This document shows, one piece after another, positions 18,144-26,971 of a DNA stretch of 64,000 nucleotides (position 1 is its first letter; each line of letters opens with the position of its first letter). The stretch lies in the NCBI GenBank assembly GCA_002796995.1, contig PEKW01000001.1, positions 1 to 64,000 on the forward strand, read 5' to 3'. The notes beneath the pieces were generated by a model that did no database searches, was not told the origin of the DNA, and saw only the letters and a list, made by a program, of their open reading frames with translations. Source of the stretch: Rhizobium sp. (GTDB lineage: Bacteria; Pseudomonadota; Alphaproteobacteria; Rhizobiales; Rhizobiaceae). A program made the translations under genes and the position numbers.

Positions 18144-18917
18144 ATGCAATGGACGGACGAAGCGATATTTCTCGGCGCGCGGCGCCATGGCGAGACGAGC
18201 GTCATCGCCGAGGTGATGACGCGCGCCCGCGGCCGGCATCTGGGCATGATCCGCGGCGGCCGCTCGCGCACCATGCAGCCGGTGCTGCAGCCGGGAAATC
18301 GTGTCGAAGTGACCTGGCGCGCCCGGCTCGACGAGCATCTGGGCGAATTCCGCGTCGAGCCGGTGACGCTGCGCGCCGCGCGGCTGATGGAAAGCGCCAC
18401 CGCCGTCTATGGCGTTCAGGCGCTGGCGGCGCTGCTCCGGCTCCTGCCGGAACGCGAGCCGCATCCGCATCTGTTCGACGCGCTGGATGTCATCCTGGAC
18501 CATCTGGAGGAGCCGGCGGCCGCCGGCGAACTGTTCATCCGCTTCGAACTCGAAGTGCTGAACGATCTCGGCTTCGGCCTCGATCTCGACCAGTGCGCGG
18601 CAACCGGCCGGCGGGACGATCTGGCCTTTGTGTCGCCGAAGACGGGAAGGGCGGTGTGTCGCGAGGCTGGATCGCCTTGGGCCGACAGGATGCTGGCGCT
18701 GCCGGGCTTTCTCAATCCCGGCGCCACCAAGGCCGCCAATGGGGAGAGCCTGGCCGAAGCCTTTCGCCTCACCGGCTTCTTCCTCAACCGCCACGTCTAC
18801 GAGCCGCGCGGGCTCGAGCCCGGCGCGGCGCGTGAGGGGTTCTGTCAGGCGGCGTTGAAGACCCTGCGGGCCGCGCCAGCGCTTGAGCCGTTGGCGGCTA
18901 CCCGGAACATGCCCTGA
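18144..18917 (+). CDS. recO: DNA repair protein RecO
   Basis: RecO mediates RecA loading in the RecFOR gap-repair pathway. The 257-residue product has the N-terminal OB fold ([19 protein letters not shown], then [13 protein letters not shown]), a helical middle, and the cysteine block [24 protein letters not shown] that often binds zinc in this family. It completes the acpS-lepB-rnc-era-recO order, here split by the inverted AbrB-type gene. The last 73 bases overlap a convergent small gene on the other strand. Confidence 0.95.
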   Translation: MQWTDEAIFLGARRHGETSVIAEVMTRARGRHLGMIRGGRSRTMQPVLQPGNRVEVTWRARLDEHLGEFRVEPVTLRAARLMESATAVYGVQALAALLRLLPEREPHPHLFDALDVILDHLEEPAAAGELFIRFELEVLNDLGFGLDLDQCAATGRRDDLAFVSPKTGRAVCREAGSPWADRMLALPGFLNPGATKAANGESLAEAFRLTGFFLNRHVYEPRGLEPGAAREGFCQAALKTLRAAPALEPLAATRNMP

Positions 18918-19096
18918 TCGTCCTCGGACTTCTGCAGGTGCTGGTGAATGGCGCTCTGCAATTCGCCGAGATTGCGATAGGTGCCGCCATCCAGTTCGAT
19001 GACAGGATACTTGACGGCGATGAACTTCAGCCTGTCGCCGTCAGGGATGGTGATCCCGACCGGAATGCCGGCATATTCGATAACTTGCTTTTCCAT
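18845..19096 (-). CDS. Small conserved-looking protein of unknown function
   Basis: An 83-residue acidic-to-neutral protein, [21 protein letters not shown] followed by [19 protein letters not shown] lies 7 bases before the ATG. The first 55 residues look like a genuine compact alpha/beta domain, while the last 25 ([14 protein letters not shown]) fall inside the convergent recO overlap and look like read-through of antisense sequence. It may therefore have lost an original stop. I do not recognise the family. No signal peptide or membrane segment is present. Confidence 0.55.
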   Translation of the reverse strand: MEKQVIEYAGIPVGITIPDGDRLKFIAVKYPVIELDGGTYRNLGELQSAIHQHLQKSEDDQGMFRVAANGSSAGAARRVFNAA

Positions 19097-19171
19097 AACG
19101 GTTTCCCCGCCCGCGCAAGGCGCAGGCTTAAAAATAATGTGTCGATTGAAGGCTTCAGTGCTTGCGCAGCG

Positions 19172-19267
19172 TCACATTCGACAGGTGCGTTCGAGGCGAT
19201 TGCATGTCGCCACGCCCAGCGGGGATTTATGCCAAGGGCGGGCGGCATGATGGAAAACAACACGCAT
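19172..19267 (-). CDS. Possible 31-codon small ORF with a perfect Shine-Dalgarno
   Basis: The ATG at 19267 is preceded by AAGGAGG with 8 bases of spacing, the best ribosome site in this region. The ORF encodes MRVVFHHAARPWHKSPLGVA and 11 more residues, rich in Arg and His, and stops at 19172. It lies 75 bases upstream of the 83-residue gene on the same strand, so it could be a leader peptide or a small basic protein. There is no family match I can name, and expression is unproven. Confidence 0.4.
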   Translation of the reverse strand: MRVVFHHAARPWHKSPLGVATCNRLERTCRM

Positions 19268-19470
19268 TTCGCTAACCTCCTTGTTGGCAAGGGCTTCCGT
19301 CGTGAAAGCCTGGTTTGTTTTCGATGCTTCGGTCACTGACCGGGCAGCGCAAAGGTAGGTGTGAGACGTTCTCCCGTCAACTGGTCTGGGAAGAAAAACA
19401 AAATATAATTCTGTCATACTCCCGCATAGCAGCAATTGCGGCAAAAAATGATCGCCTCTGCCCTAATCCT
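19268..19470. other. Intergenic region between small ORF and MFS terminator
   Basis: About 200 bases, AT-rich in the middle (near 19390-19460), probably holding the promoter of the small minus-strand genes. No hairpin, repeat or convincing gene was seen apart from the terminator that begins at 19471. Confidence 0.45.
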
Positions 19471-19511
19471 TAAAAAAGCCATCCGGCCGCGCCGCCTCAG
19501 GCGGCGGCCGG
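19471..19511 (-). terminator. Intrinsic terminator of the MFS gene
   Basis: On the minus strand CCGGCCG-CCGCC, a 3-base TGA loop, then GGCGG-CG-CGGCCGG form a 12-bp stem with a small bulge, followed by ATGGC and six T. The loop TGA is the MFS stop codon itself, so the hairpin overlaps the end of the coding region. Confidence 0.85.
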
Positions 19512-20717
19512 AATACCCCGTTCCACCGGCCTCTCGGCGATCGGCCAGTGCACCACGGCGGCGAACAGTCCGAGCGCGACGCCGAGCCACCAGACGCTGT
19601 CATACGAGCCCAGGCGGTCATACAGGTAGCCGCCCATCCATACACCGAGGAACGAGCCGATCTGGTGCGACAAAAAGACGAGGCCGCCGAGAAGTCCGAG
19701 ATGGCGCGTGCCGAACATGATCGCCACCAGCGCATTGGTCGGCGGCACGGTCGAGAGCCACAACAGCCCCATGACGGCGGCAAACAGCACGACCGAGGCC
19801 GGTGTCTGCGGCAGGAGCAGGAAGGCGGTGACGGCGATCGAGCGGCCGATATAGATGAAGGCGAGGAAATAGGGCTTGGAGTAACGCTGGCCGATCACGC
19901 CAGCGGCCAGCGAGCCGATGATATTGAAGAAGCCGATCAGCGCCATGGCGATCACGGCATAGCGCGCCTCAATGCCGATGTCGCCGAGATAGGCGGGGAA
20001 GTGCGCGGTGATGAAGGCCACCTGGAAACCGCAGACGAAGAAGCCGGTCGTGAGCAGCAGATAGCTCTTGTGACCAAGAGCCTCCTTCAGGGCTTCGCCG
20101 ACCGATTGCTTGAACTGGCTTTGCGACTGGCTGCCGGAACTGGCGTTGCCGCGCAGCGGATAGGCGAGCAGCGGCACGATCAGCATCATGACCGACATCG
20201 CGACCAGGCTGTCCGACCAGCCGAGATTGCTGATCAGCGCCTGGCTCAGCGGTGCAAACAGGAACATGCCGGCCGAACCGGCGGCCGTGCCGATGCCGAA
20301 GGCCATGGAGCGCTGCGCCGGGGTCACGTGCCGGGCAAAGGCGGAGAGGATGACGCTGAACGAGCCGGCACCGATCGCCATGCCGACCAGAACCCCGCCG
20401 CCGATATGCAGCCAGATGGGGGCATCCGCATGGGCCATCAGCAGAAGGCCGGTGGCATAGAGCAGGCCCGACGCGATCAGCACGCGGCTCGTGCCGTATT
20501 TGTCGGCAAGCGCGCCGAAGAAAGGTTGGCTGATGCCCCAGCAGAGGTTCTGCAGCGCCATGGCCAAGCCGAAGGTGGAGCGATCCCAGCCGGTATCCGC
20601 CAGCATCGGCAACTGGAAGAAGCCCATGGCGGAACGTGGGCCGAAGGTCATCATGGCGATCAGCGATCCGCTGATGATGATCAGCCAGGGCATGGGGGTG
20701 CGGGCGGTCGTGACCAT
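19497..20717 (-). CDS. MFS transporter
   Basis: A 406-residue major facilitator with twelve predicted membrane helices. Typical features are the helix 2-3 loop GALADKYGTSRVL (motif A form GxLaDrxGxrrxl) and the counterpart in the second half near GVIGQRYSK. A soluble loop of about 40 residues (SSGSQSQSQFKQSVGE) separates the two six-helix halves. The sequence resembles oxalate/formate or monocarboxylate-type MFS members. The ATG at 20717 has AGGAGA upstream; the longer frame has no family similarity. The substrate is unknown. Confidence 0.88.
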   Translation of the reverse strand: MVTTARTPMPWLIIISGSLIAMMTFGPRSAMGFFQLPMLADTGWDRSTFGLAMALQNLCWGISQPFFGALADKYGTSRVLIASGLLYATGLLLMAHADAPIWLHIGGGVLVGMAIGAGSFSVILSAFARHVTPAQRSMAFGIGTAAGSAGMFLFAPLSQALISNLGWSDSLVAMSVMMLIVPLLAYPLRGNASSGSQSQSQFKQSVGEALKEALGHKSYLLLTTGFFVCGFQVAFITAHFPAYLGDIGIEARYAVIAMALIGFFNIIGSLAAGVIGQRYSKPYFLAFIYIGRSIAVTAFLLLPQTPASVVLFAAVMGLLWLSTVPPTNALVAIMFGTRHLGLLGGLVFLSHQIGSFLGVWMGGYLYDRLGSYDSVWWLGVALGLFAAVVHWPIAERPVERGIPAAA

Positions 20718-20826
20718 TTGAATCGTCTCCTGTGGCAGGCGCGACGATAAAGCGCAGGCAGGGCGACGAAAAGCGTCTTTTCGTGAAGCGTCGATAAGCG
20801 AATTTGATCGAAGCCAGCTCGAGCGA

Positions 20827-20863
20827 AAGAAAAACTGAACGGCCGGGGTGGGCTCGGCCGTTC
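20827..20863 (-). terminator. Intrinsic terminator of the flagellin gene
   Basis: On the minus strand CGAACGGCCG pairs with CGGCCGTTC across a 9-base loop and is followed by AGTTTTTCTTTC. It lies just after the flagellin stop codon and before the MFS start. Confidence 0.9.
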
Positions 20864-20880
20864 GATTTAGCCCTCGCGTC

Positions 20881-21837
20881 CTATCGGAAGAGCGACAGGA
20901 TGTTTTCGGTGTTGGAATTGGCGATCGACAGCGACTGAATGCCAAGCTGCTGCTGGGTCTGCAGCGCCTTGAGCCGGGTCGATTCTTCGTTCATGTCGGC
21001 ATCGACCAGACGACCGACGCCGCTGTCGATCGTATCGCTGAGGTCGGCGACGAATTCGCTCTGCAGTTCGAGCCGGCTCTGCGTGGCGCCGAGCGTCGCG
21101 GCGACGTCGGTCATCATCATCAGATATTCGTCGGCGGCCATGATCATGCCCTCGACATCTTCGTCTGAGGTCGAGGAGCTCAAGGTGATCTCGTTACCGG
21201 CCGATCCCGCTGCGGACCTGATCAGGAAATAGTCGACCGGCGTCGTGCCGGTGCCCAGCGGCTGGTCGACCGTCACGCGCATGGTCAGCATGCCGTTGAA
21301 ATCGGCCTCGTCGCCGATCAGGACGGCCGAATCGACGTCGAACACGGTGGTCTGCACCGCGACCGTTCCGTCGGCTGCCCGGGTGAAGCCCGAGACCATT
21401 TCTGCATCCGGTGCCGCGCCGACCTCGTTGCGATAGAGCCAGTTCTCGCCGCTGAAGCTCGAGGATTCGACGACAGAACGGATCTGGCTCTTGAGTTCGG
21501 TGATTTCCTTGTCGATCTTTTCCTTGTCGACGCCCGGCTCGCGCGCCGCCACCAGCTTGGCCTTGATCTCGTCGACGATTTCGATGGCCGACTGCATGCC
21601 TGTATAGGCGGTGTCGACCTTGGCGGTGCCAAGCGCGATCGCGTCTTCCACGGCGCCCAGCGCCTTGTTGTCCGACCGCATCGTCGTGGCGATCGACCAA
21701 TAGGCGGCATTGTCGGATGCGGTCTCGACGCGGTAGCCGCTCGAAACGCGCGACTGGGTGGTGCCGAGCTGCGAACTGATCGAACGGAGTGTGTCCAGCG
21801 CCGCGATCGCGGCCCCGTTGGTTTTGATGCTGACCAT
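20881..21837 (-). CDS. Flagellin
   Basis: A 318-residue filament subunit. The N-terminal D0/D1 part reads MVSIKTNGAAIAALDTLRSI, then TTQSRVSSGYRVETASDNAAYWSIATTMRSDN. The C-terminal D0 ends LGIQSLSIANSNTENILSLFR, as in rhizobial complex flagellins. The central variable domain (about 135-225) is short. No other flagellar structural, export or regulatory gene lies in the window, so this is an isolated flagellin locus; rhizobial genomes often carry an outlying fla copy. It has its own terminator. A diverged mini-copy lies 274 bases upstream on the same strand. Confidence 0.95.
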   Translation of the reverse strand: MVSIKTNGAAIAALDTLRSISSQLGTTQSRVSSGYRVETASDNAAYWSIATTMRSDNKALGAVEDAIALGTAKVDTAYTGMQSAIEIVDEIKAKLVAAREPGVDKEKIDKEITELKSQIRSVVESSSFSGENWLYRNEVGAAPDAEMVSGFTRAADGTVAVQTTVFDVDSAVLIGDEADFNGMLTMRVTVDQPLGTGTTPVDYFLIRSAAGSAGNEITLSSSTSDEDVEGMIMAADEYLMMMTDVAATLGATQSRLELQSEFVADLSDTIDSGVGRLVDADMNEESTRLKALQTQQQLGIQSLSIANSNTENILSLFR

Positions 21838-22111
21838 GGCTGAGTCTCAAAAGGGGTCTGTAATCAATGCGCATCCGGAGGCCGGTGCCGATCATGGCGA
21901 TGTGTCGCGCAGTGTCAGGTTAGAATAAGGTCGTAAATAGATGCTTAAAATCGAGAATTACATTAAAAATGTCGGCCACCTAGGACGGTAATTGTCGAAT
22001 ATATTTAAGTTAGGCGACGAGTATTCCGAAGAGGGTGATGTATTTCAGATTCTGTATTCATTGGTACTTTCGGAGAAGAGGAGAGACGGGCATTCATGGG
22101 CGAATCCTGGC

Positions 22112-22264
22112 CTATTGGAAAGGCGATACGATGTTCCGCGAATTGGTATTGGCGGACGACAAATCGATCTGCATCCGGGATTGGGTTGCGTCGAGCCGAC
22201 TGCTGATGAGTCGCAACGAGTCCAAAGTGGTAGTGGCCGAAGCAGTCGTCATAGTACCGGTCAT
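22112..22264 (-). pseudogene. Mini-flagellin remnant (N terminus fused to C terminus)
   Basis: A 50-codon open frame whose first 30 residues align without gaps with the first 30 of the adjacent flagellin: TLDSLRLISSRLDATQSR against ALDTLRSISSQLGTTQSR, 15 of 30 identical. Its last 16 residues, LSSANTNSRNIVSPFQ, align with the flagellin C terminus LSIANSNTENILSLFR, 9 of 16 identical. About 270 central residues are missing. TTTTGAG precedes both start codons at a similar distance. It is therefore a duplicated flagellin gene that has lost everything but the two D0 ends. No stop interrupts it, so it could still be translated as a 50-residue peptide, though it has no strong ribosome site. Confidence 0.75.
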
Positions 22265-22477
22265 GCCTGGCTCAAAATGAATGAAAAATACAAATTCGAC
22301 CCGGGACGAAAAAAATCCCGCCGTCTGTTCATGACGGATCAAATGTCGATCAGCCGACTATGAGTAAAGAGCCTAAAGAAAGGATGAATCGCTACAAGAA
22401 ATAGCCCGCAATAAACTATAGGTCTCATATGAGACTGTTTTATTCGTGACATTCGTCAAGTTGTCGGTGGCGTCACT
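22265..22477. other. AT-rich intergenic region upstream of the flagellin remnant
   Basis: About 210 bases, visibly richer in A and T than the flanks, between the MOSC gene end and the flagellin remnant. It contains short A-runs but no terminator, ORF with a ribosome site, or repeat that I could support. Together with 21838-22111 it forms a low-GC island around the flagellin locus. Confidence 0.45.
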
Positions 22478-23326
22478 TTACCGCTTTTTGATCGCCCAGC
22501 CTTCCGGTCTGTGTTCGATCACCCGAACGGCATCACCGAGGGCAAGCTGCCCCTCGCCACGCGGCACGGCGTTCCAACCGAACAGTGGGCCCGGCACGCG
22601 GCGGTCGGCGGACATGCGGATGCGGCCCATCGCCGGCATCGGGTTGGCGCCCTCGCGCGATCCGGTCTGCTGGTCCTGCGTCGTCATGATGCAGCGGGCG
22701 CAGGGTTTGACCAGGTCGAAGCGGATGCCGCCGATCTCGATCGCCGCCCAATTGTCCTCGGCCCAGGCTTCGTCGCAATCCACGACGACGTTCGGCCGGA
22801 AGCGCTCCATGCCGACCGATCCTTCTCCATGGGCGGCCATGTCCGCATTGAGAGCCGAGAGCGATCCGGTCGTGGTGACGAGCACCTGGTATCCGTCGGC
22901 GAAGCTCACCGGGCTGTCGGGGCCCGCCCAGTCCCTGGTCGCGGTGCGGCTGGCCCCGCCGTCGAAGAACACCAGCTTCACCTCGCGGCCGAACCATTCC
23001 GACAGCCGGTTGTTGACGCTGTCTTCGGCGACCGCCGCGCTGACGATCGACTTCCACACGGCTACGTCCATGCGCCGCTCGGGATGCGGCGGCGCCACCA
23101 TCATCTCGCGGCCATCGGCAAGTGACAGTTGCAGGTGCGACGATTGGGGCAGCGCGGTCAGCGTCGCCAGCGCCGGCAGTTCGCGCTGGGTGATGAAGTG
23201 TCCCGACGGATCGGTCAGCATCATGCGCCGGTCGCCGGAAAGGCCAAGGGCGTCGACGCGTGCGGCGGGCAGGGCAATGCCGCGGCCGCTCTTCAAGGGA
23301 TAGATGTTGATTTCGGTGACGTGCAT
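22478..23326 (-). CDS. MOSC domain protein (YcbX/YiiM-like)
   Basis: A 282-residue protein with an N-terminal MOSC beta-barrel (MHVTEINIYPLKSGRGIAL, LGLSGDRRMMLTD) and a C-terminal MOSC domain containing the conserved cysteine in LVKPCARCIMTTQDQ followed by GSREG. MOSC proteins handle molybdenum cofactor or carry sulphur, and the YcbX branch works as the terminal component in reduction of N-hydroxylated compounds. No ferredoxin domain is fused here, unlike E. coli YcbX. It is cytosolic. A partner reductase is not encoded nearby. Confidence 0.9.
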   Translation of the reverse strand: MHVTEINIYPLKSGRGIALPAARVDALGLSGDRRMMLTDPSGHFITQRELPALATLTALPQSSHLQLSLADGREMMVAPPHPERRMDVAVWKSIVSAAVAEDSVNNRLSEWFGREVKLVFFDGGASRTATRDWAGPDSPVSFADGYQVLVTTTGSLSALNADMAAHGEGSVGMERFRPNVVVDCDEAWAEDNWAAIEIGGIRFDLVKPCARCIMTTQDQQTGSREGANPMPAMGRIRMSADRRVPGPLFGWNAVPRGEGQLALGDAVRVIEHRPEGWAIKKR

Positions 23327-23336
23327 GTCGTGAGCC

Positions 23337-23990
23337 TCAGATCTCGTCGATGAACTGCACCAGGACCGTCTTCAGCCGGTCATGGCGCTCGCGGGCCATC
23401 AGGCGGCCCGCCGCGGTCTGGAAATTATCGGACAGCTTGAACAGCTTGGCGGCGAAATGGTCGATGGCGAAGGCCCGGTCGTCAAGGGCGCGATGCTCGG
23501 CCAGCGGATCGGCCGGATCGTAGAGTGCCGAACCCATGCGCCCGGCGGTGTAGAAGCAGCGGGCCGCGCCCACCATGCCGATCGCGTCGAGCCGGTCCGC
23601 ATCCTGCAGGATCTTCGCTTCGATCGTCTCGGGCGCCAGCGCGGCGGAGAAGCTGTGGGTGGTGATCGCATGGGCGACGGCGGCGATTTCGCTTGCGTCC
23701 CATCCGAGACCGGCCAGGATGGCGCTTGCCTTTTCCGCCGCAAGCCGCGAGGCCTGGGACCGGAAAGGCGAACTCTTCTCGACCGCGACGCAGTCGTGCA
23801 GCAGGACGGCGGCCGCGAGCACGCGGCCATTGCCGCCCTCCGACGCTTGGATGCGCATGGCATTGCGGAAGACGCGGTGGATATGGGCGAGATCGTGCGA
23901 ACCGTCGCCGCCCGACGCGGCGTGGGCGAGCAGATCGCGGGCGAGTGCCTCATGCGGGTCAAAGGCGGTTTCGCTAAGGCCGTTCGTCAT
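23337..23990 (-). CDS. HD-domain phosphohydrolase
   Basis: A 217-residue HD hydrolase of the YedJ/YpgQ type. The metal-binding residues are seen as SHDLAHIHRV (H...H), AVLLHDCVAVEKSS (HD) and LQDADRLDAIG (D). These enzymes hydrolyse nucleotides or other phosphate esters with a divalent metal. I prefer the ATG at 23990; an ATG 33 bases further upstream at 24023 is in frame but has no ribosome site. It is followed after 10 bases by the MOSC gene and probably co-transcribed with it. Confidence 0.85.
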   Translation of the reverse strand: MTNGLSETAFDPHEALARDLLAHAASGGDGSHDLAHIHRVFRNAMRIQASEGGNGRVLAAAVLLHDCVAVEKSSPFRSQASRLAAEKASAILAGLGWDASEIAAVAHAITTHSFSAALAPETIEAKILQDADRLDAIGMVGAARCFYTAGRMGSALYDPADPLAEHRALDDRAFAIDHFAAKLFKLSDNFQTAAGRLMARERHDRLKTVLVQFIDEI

Positions 23991-24056
23991 CGCAGGTCCA
24001 GATTGGCAGAAGGAAGCGTCCATCTAGGGGACCGCGGCGGGCCATGGCAACCGCCT

Positions 24057-26822
24057 TCAGCCGTTTTCCTCCGCCGTCACGGTCGGCCGTGACTTCCGGC
24101 TGGTCAGTATCTTCTGGTAGAAGAGCCCGATGCCGATCAGCACGACGCCGAGGCCGATGAAGGAAAGCGCCCTCAGGACGCCTTCGAGATGGCTCATGTC
24201 GATCAGGAAGGCCTTGCCGACCGAGATGAACACCAGGACGGCCGAGGCGAGCCTCAGGCTGCGGGCATCGAATTTCGTGCCGAGCGCCAGAAGGCCGACC
24301 CCGATGGCTAGCCAGGCGACCGAATAGGTATAGGTCTCGGCCTGCTCGAAACCTTTCCAGGAGGCGATGAACTCGCCGTGCCAGAAGCGCCGCACCGAGA
24401 GCGTGACCCAGGCAAATCCGAGCACGGCGCCGCTGATCGCGAGTGCCGTCACGTAAGGGAGCGGGCGCTTGTCGCGCGCGTAGAAGGCGAGCCCCGCATA
24501 GGCGAGGCCCGGCAGCAGGTAACCGATCAGAAGCAGGTTGACGAGCGGCCAGGACCCCGTGCTTTCGCCGGTGAAGAACGGATTGAGGGCGAACAGATGC
24601 AGGACCAGCACATTGGCCATCGACAGCACGCCCGCCACCATTGAGCCGTAACGGAAGACCGGGCTCGGCGACTTGAGGTCGAGGGTCATCAATATGCCCG
24701 AGAGTCCGGTGATCAGCAGCGTGTAGATCGACTGTTCGCCGAGCGTAGGCACGCGGTCGTCGAGCACGCCGCCGTTCATCGCATGGCGGATGAGGATGGC
24801 GACCGCCAGCAGCCCGAGAAGGCTGGCGAGCCCCTGCAACGCATTGCGCACGCGAAAGCCCGGCCAGTTGCGCAATTCGTAGGCTGACAGGATCGCCAGG
24901 ATCGCCGGAATGCCGTAGCCGGGGAGAAGCGCATTGAACAACGGCGTCGTGGAGAGATGTTCCGGCCCGACCAATGTCGGGTCGTTTGCGATCCTCGCGA
25001 GAACGCAGACAAGGGCGGCAGCCATCATCCAGGGCAACCCGCTCCATGGCCGCACCCGGTTGGCCATCAGGTAGGCGAAGCCAAGGATCGGCTGAAGGAT
25101 GGTGGTGACGATGCCGTCGCTCAGCATGTGCAGGCTGAAGGCGAAGGCGGCGAACGAGCCGGCGATCAGCAGGTCGAGGCCGCGGCGAAGGGTCGTGGCG
25201 AGGCCGGTGCGCGCGAAGAACTCGGTCGCACCGAGAAGTACGAGGCCGGGCGCGATGCCGTAGAGACCGTGCGTCCAGTCCCGTGCATAGACGCCGTATT
25301 GCACGAAGCTGATCGAGGCGATCGTCACCGGCACGGCAGCGGCAATCGCGGCCCACAGCGTCGAAAGGACGGCATCGGCCGCACCCCGGCGGCGGATGAA
25401 GGCGAGGCCGCACAGCAGGAAGACGGCGCCGAGGCCAAGGGTGATCGCCATCGACTGACCGTCCAGGCCGGGGAGCGGCGTATCGCCGCCAAGGCCGGTG
25501 TCGAAACCCCTGACGATATCCGTGGTGGCGGCGGCGTTGAGGCCAAGGCCGAGGATGGCGCCCGACATGGCGACAAAGGCCGGCCAGGCGGCGCCGCGAC
25601 GGGCAGCACCGGCGGCCGCGAGCGCCGCGATCAGGGCAGCCATGGCAAACAGCGGATTGAGATCCGCCGCCACGCCGACGGCGACGATGGCAAGGGCGGG
25701 GAAGAACACGGCCAGCGAGACCGAGAGCCAGAGCCCTGCCGGCTTGCGGATGAAGGCACGGCCGAGGTTCCGCCAGCTGAGCGCGTCCGCCGCCCGATCC
25801 GTCTCGCCTGCATCAGCCGGCCAGATCAGCAGAGCACTGGCAATCAAAGCAATCAGCGCCAGCGTCACCGGCGCCAGCTCGACCCCGTCGCTGAACAGGA
25901 TGTAGACGATCGCCCAGAGACCGAGCCCGGCATTGGCCAGAACCGGCACCACGCGCCAGGTTTTCAACCGCGCCGCGGCCGCGGTTGCGACCAGCGAGAC
26001 GGTGAGGAAGGAAAACAGCGTCCATGGGTTGGGCGAGGTGCTGGACACCAGCGCGGGCGTGGCGAGCGACGCGGCGAGCCCGAGGCCGGCGAGCGCCTGT
26101 CCGTGCAGCAGCGACAGGCCGAGCGTGGCAAAGGCGACGAGCGCCAGCAGCAGGAAGGCCAGCGTCGGGCCGATAAATTCGTAGATGCCGTGGGCGGCAT
26201 AGATCGCGCCGAACAGCGAGAGGGTGCCGGCCGCCGTGAGGATGCCCGGGATCATCGCATTGTCGTAGAGGGCGGCCGCCTGGGGCAGGGCCTTGCGCCG
26301 CACGATCTCGCCGCCGGCCACCAGCAGCAGGCCGAAGAGGGCAGCGATCGAGAGGCGGACCCCGGGGCCGAGCAGGCCGCTTTCGATCGAATACCGCACG
26401 AGGAACAATCCGCCGAGCGCCAGCGCCAGTCCGCCGGCCCAGACGGCCCAGCGCGCGCCGAGATAGTTTTCCAGGCTTTCGCTCCGTCCGGCTGGTGCCG
26501 GGGCGGACGTCGATGCCGCAGGCTGCAAGAAGGCTTCCCCGGCCGGGGCTTCTGACGCCGCATGATCGTCGATGCCGGCTTCCGCCATCGCTTCAGCCGG
26601 GACGTCCTGCGTGGGGGCAGGCGCTTCGGTGATCGCCAACTGCTCGGCCGCTTCGACCGCCTCCGGCTCAGTCGCCGGCGCGGCTGCGCCGGATGATGCC
26701 AGGCGTCCGACCCGCTCCGACAGCATGGCGATATGCTTCTCCATCTGGTCGATCCGCTTGAAGGCGGTGCGATTGTTGACAAACAGGATGACGATCAGAA
26801 TGAGCGCTAAAAGTTCAAGCAT
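24057..26822 (-). CDS. Large DUF2339 membrane protein
   Basis: A 921-residue polytopic membrane protein. A first helix (MLELLALILIVILFVNN) leads into a short coiled coil (RIDQMEKHIAMLSERVGRL), an Ala/Glu/Pro-rich linker (about 45-115), and then more than twenty closely spaced hydrophobic helices starting with YLGARWAVWAGGLALALGG, the DUF2339 signature. The family is found across bacteria and its function is unknown; the architecture suggests a transporter or an envelope-stress component. GAGAGG precedes the ATG. It is divergent from nadA across a 230-base region. Confidence 0.9.
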   Translation of the reverse strand: MLELLALILIVILFVNNRTAFKRIDQMEKHIAMLSERVGRLASSGAAAPATEPEAVEAAEQLAITEAPAPTQDVPAEAMAEAGIDDHAASEAPAGEAFLQPAASTSAPAPAGRSESLENYLGARWAVWAGGLALALGGLFLVRYSIESGLLGPGVRLSIAALFGLLLVAGGEIVRRKALPQAAALYDNAMIPGILTAAGTLSLFGAIYAAHGIYEFIGPTLAFLLLALVAFATLGLSLLHGQALAGLGLAASLATPALVSSTSPNPWTLFSFLTVSLVATAAAARLKTWRVVPVLANAGLGLWAIVYILFSDGVELAPVTLALIALIASALLIWPADAGETDRAADALSWRNLGRAFIRKPAGLWLSVSLAVFFPALAIVAVGVAADLNPLFAMAALIAALAAAGAARRGAAWPAFVAMSGAILGLGLNAAATTDIVRGFDTGLGGDTPLPGLDGQSMAITLGLGAVFLLCGLAFIRRRGAADAVLSTLWAAIAAAVPVTIASISFVQYGVYARDWTHGLYGIAPGLVLLGATEFFARTGLATTLRRGLDLLIAGSFAAFAFSLHMLSDGIVTTILQPILGFAYLMANRVRPWSGLPWMMAAALVCVLARIANDPTLVGPEHLSTTPLFNALLPGYGIPAILAILSAYELRNWPGFRVRNALQGLASLLGLLAVAILIRHAMNGGVLDDRVPTLGEQSIYTLLITGLSGILMTLDLKSPSPVFRYGSMVAGVLSMANVLVLHLFALNPFFTGESTGSWPLVNLLLIGYLLPGLAYAGLAFYARDKRPLPYVTALAISGAVLGFAWVTLSVRRFWHGEFIASWKGFEQAETYTYSVAWLAIGVGLLALGTKFDARSLRLASAVLVFISVGKAFLIDMSHLEGVLRALSFIGLGVVLIGIGLFYQKILTSRKSRPTVTAEENG

Positions 26823-26971
26823 GGGACCTCTCGGCGGCGTGCCGCGTATTGCGCGACACTACCTGTTTTCGCCGATCCTGAAAGAGAGCATGGTCACCAA
26901 ACGGGCAGAACCGGCCGGCAGGGCTATTTATCGCCCTTGCAAACCGTCATAAAACTTTCTAAATCAACGTC

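Noticed and set aside
19027..19290. An 87-codon minus-strand frame overlapping the 31-codon ORF
   Set aside because: No ribosome site at its start, and it overlaps the better supported 83-residue gene in another frame.
22035..22280. A plus-strand ORF across the mini-flagellin
   Set aside because: The opposite strand has homology to flagellin at both ends; the plus-strand frame has none.
24957..26555. A 532-codon plus-strand frame rich in Glu, Gln and Arg
   Set aside because: Antisense of hydrophobic helix codons in the DUF2339 gene explains the charged composition.
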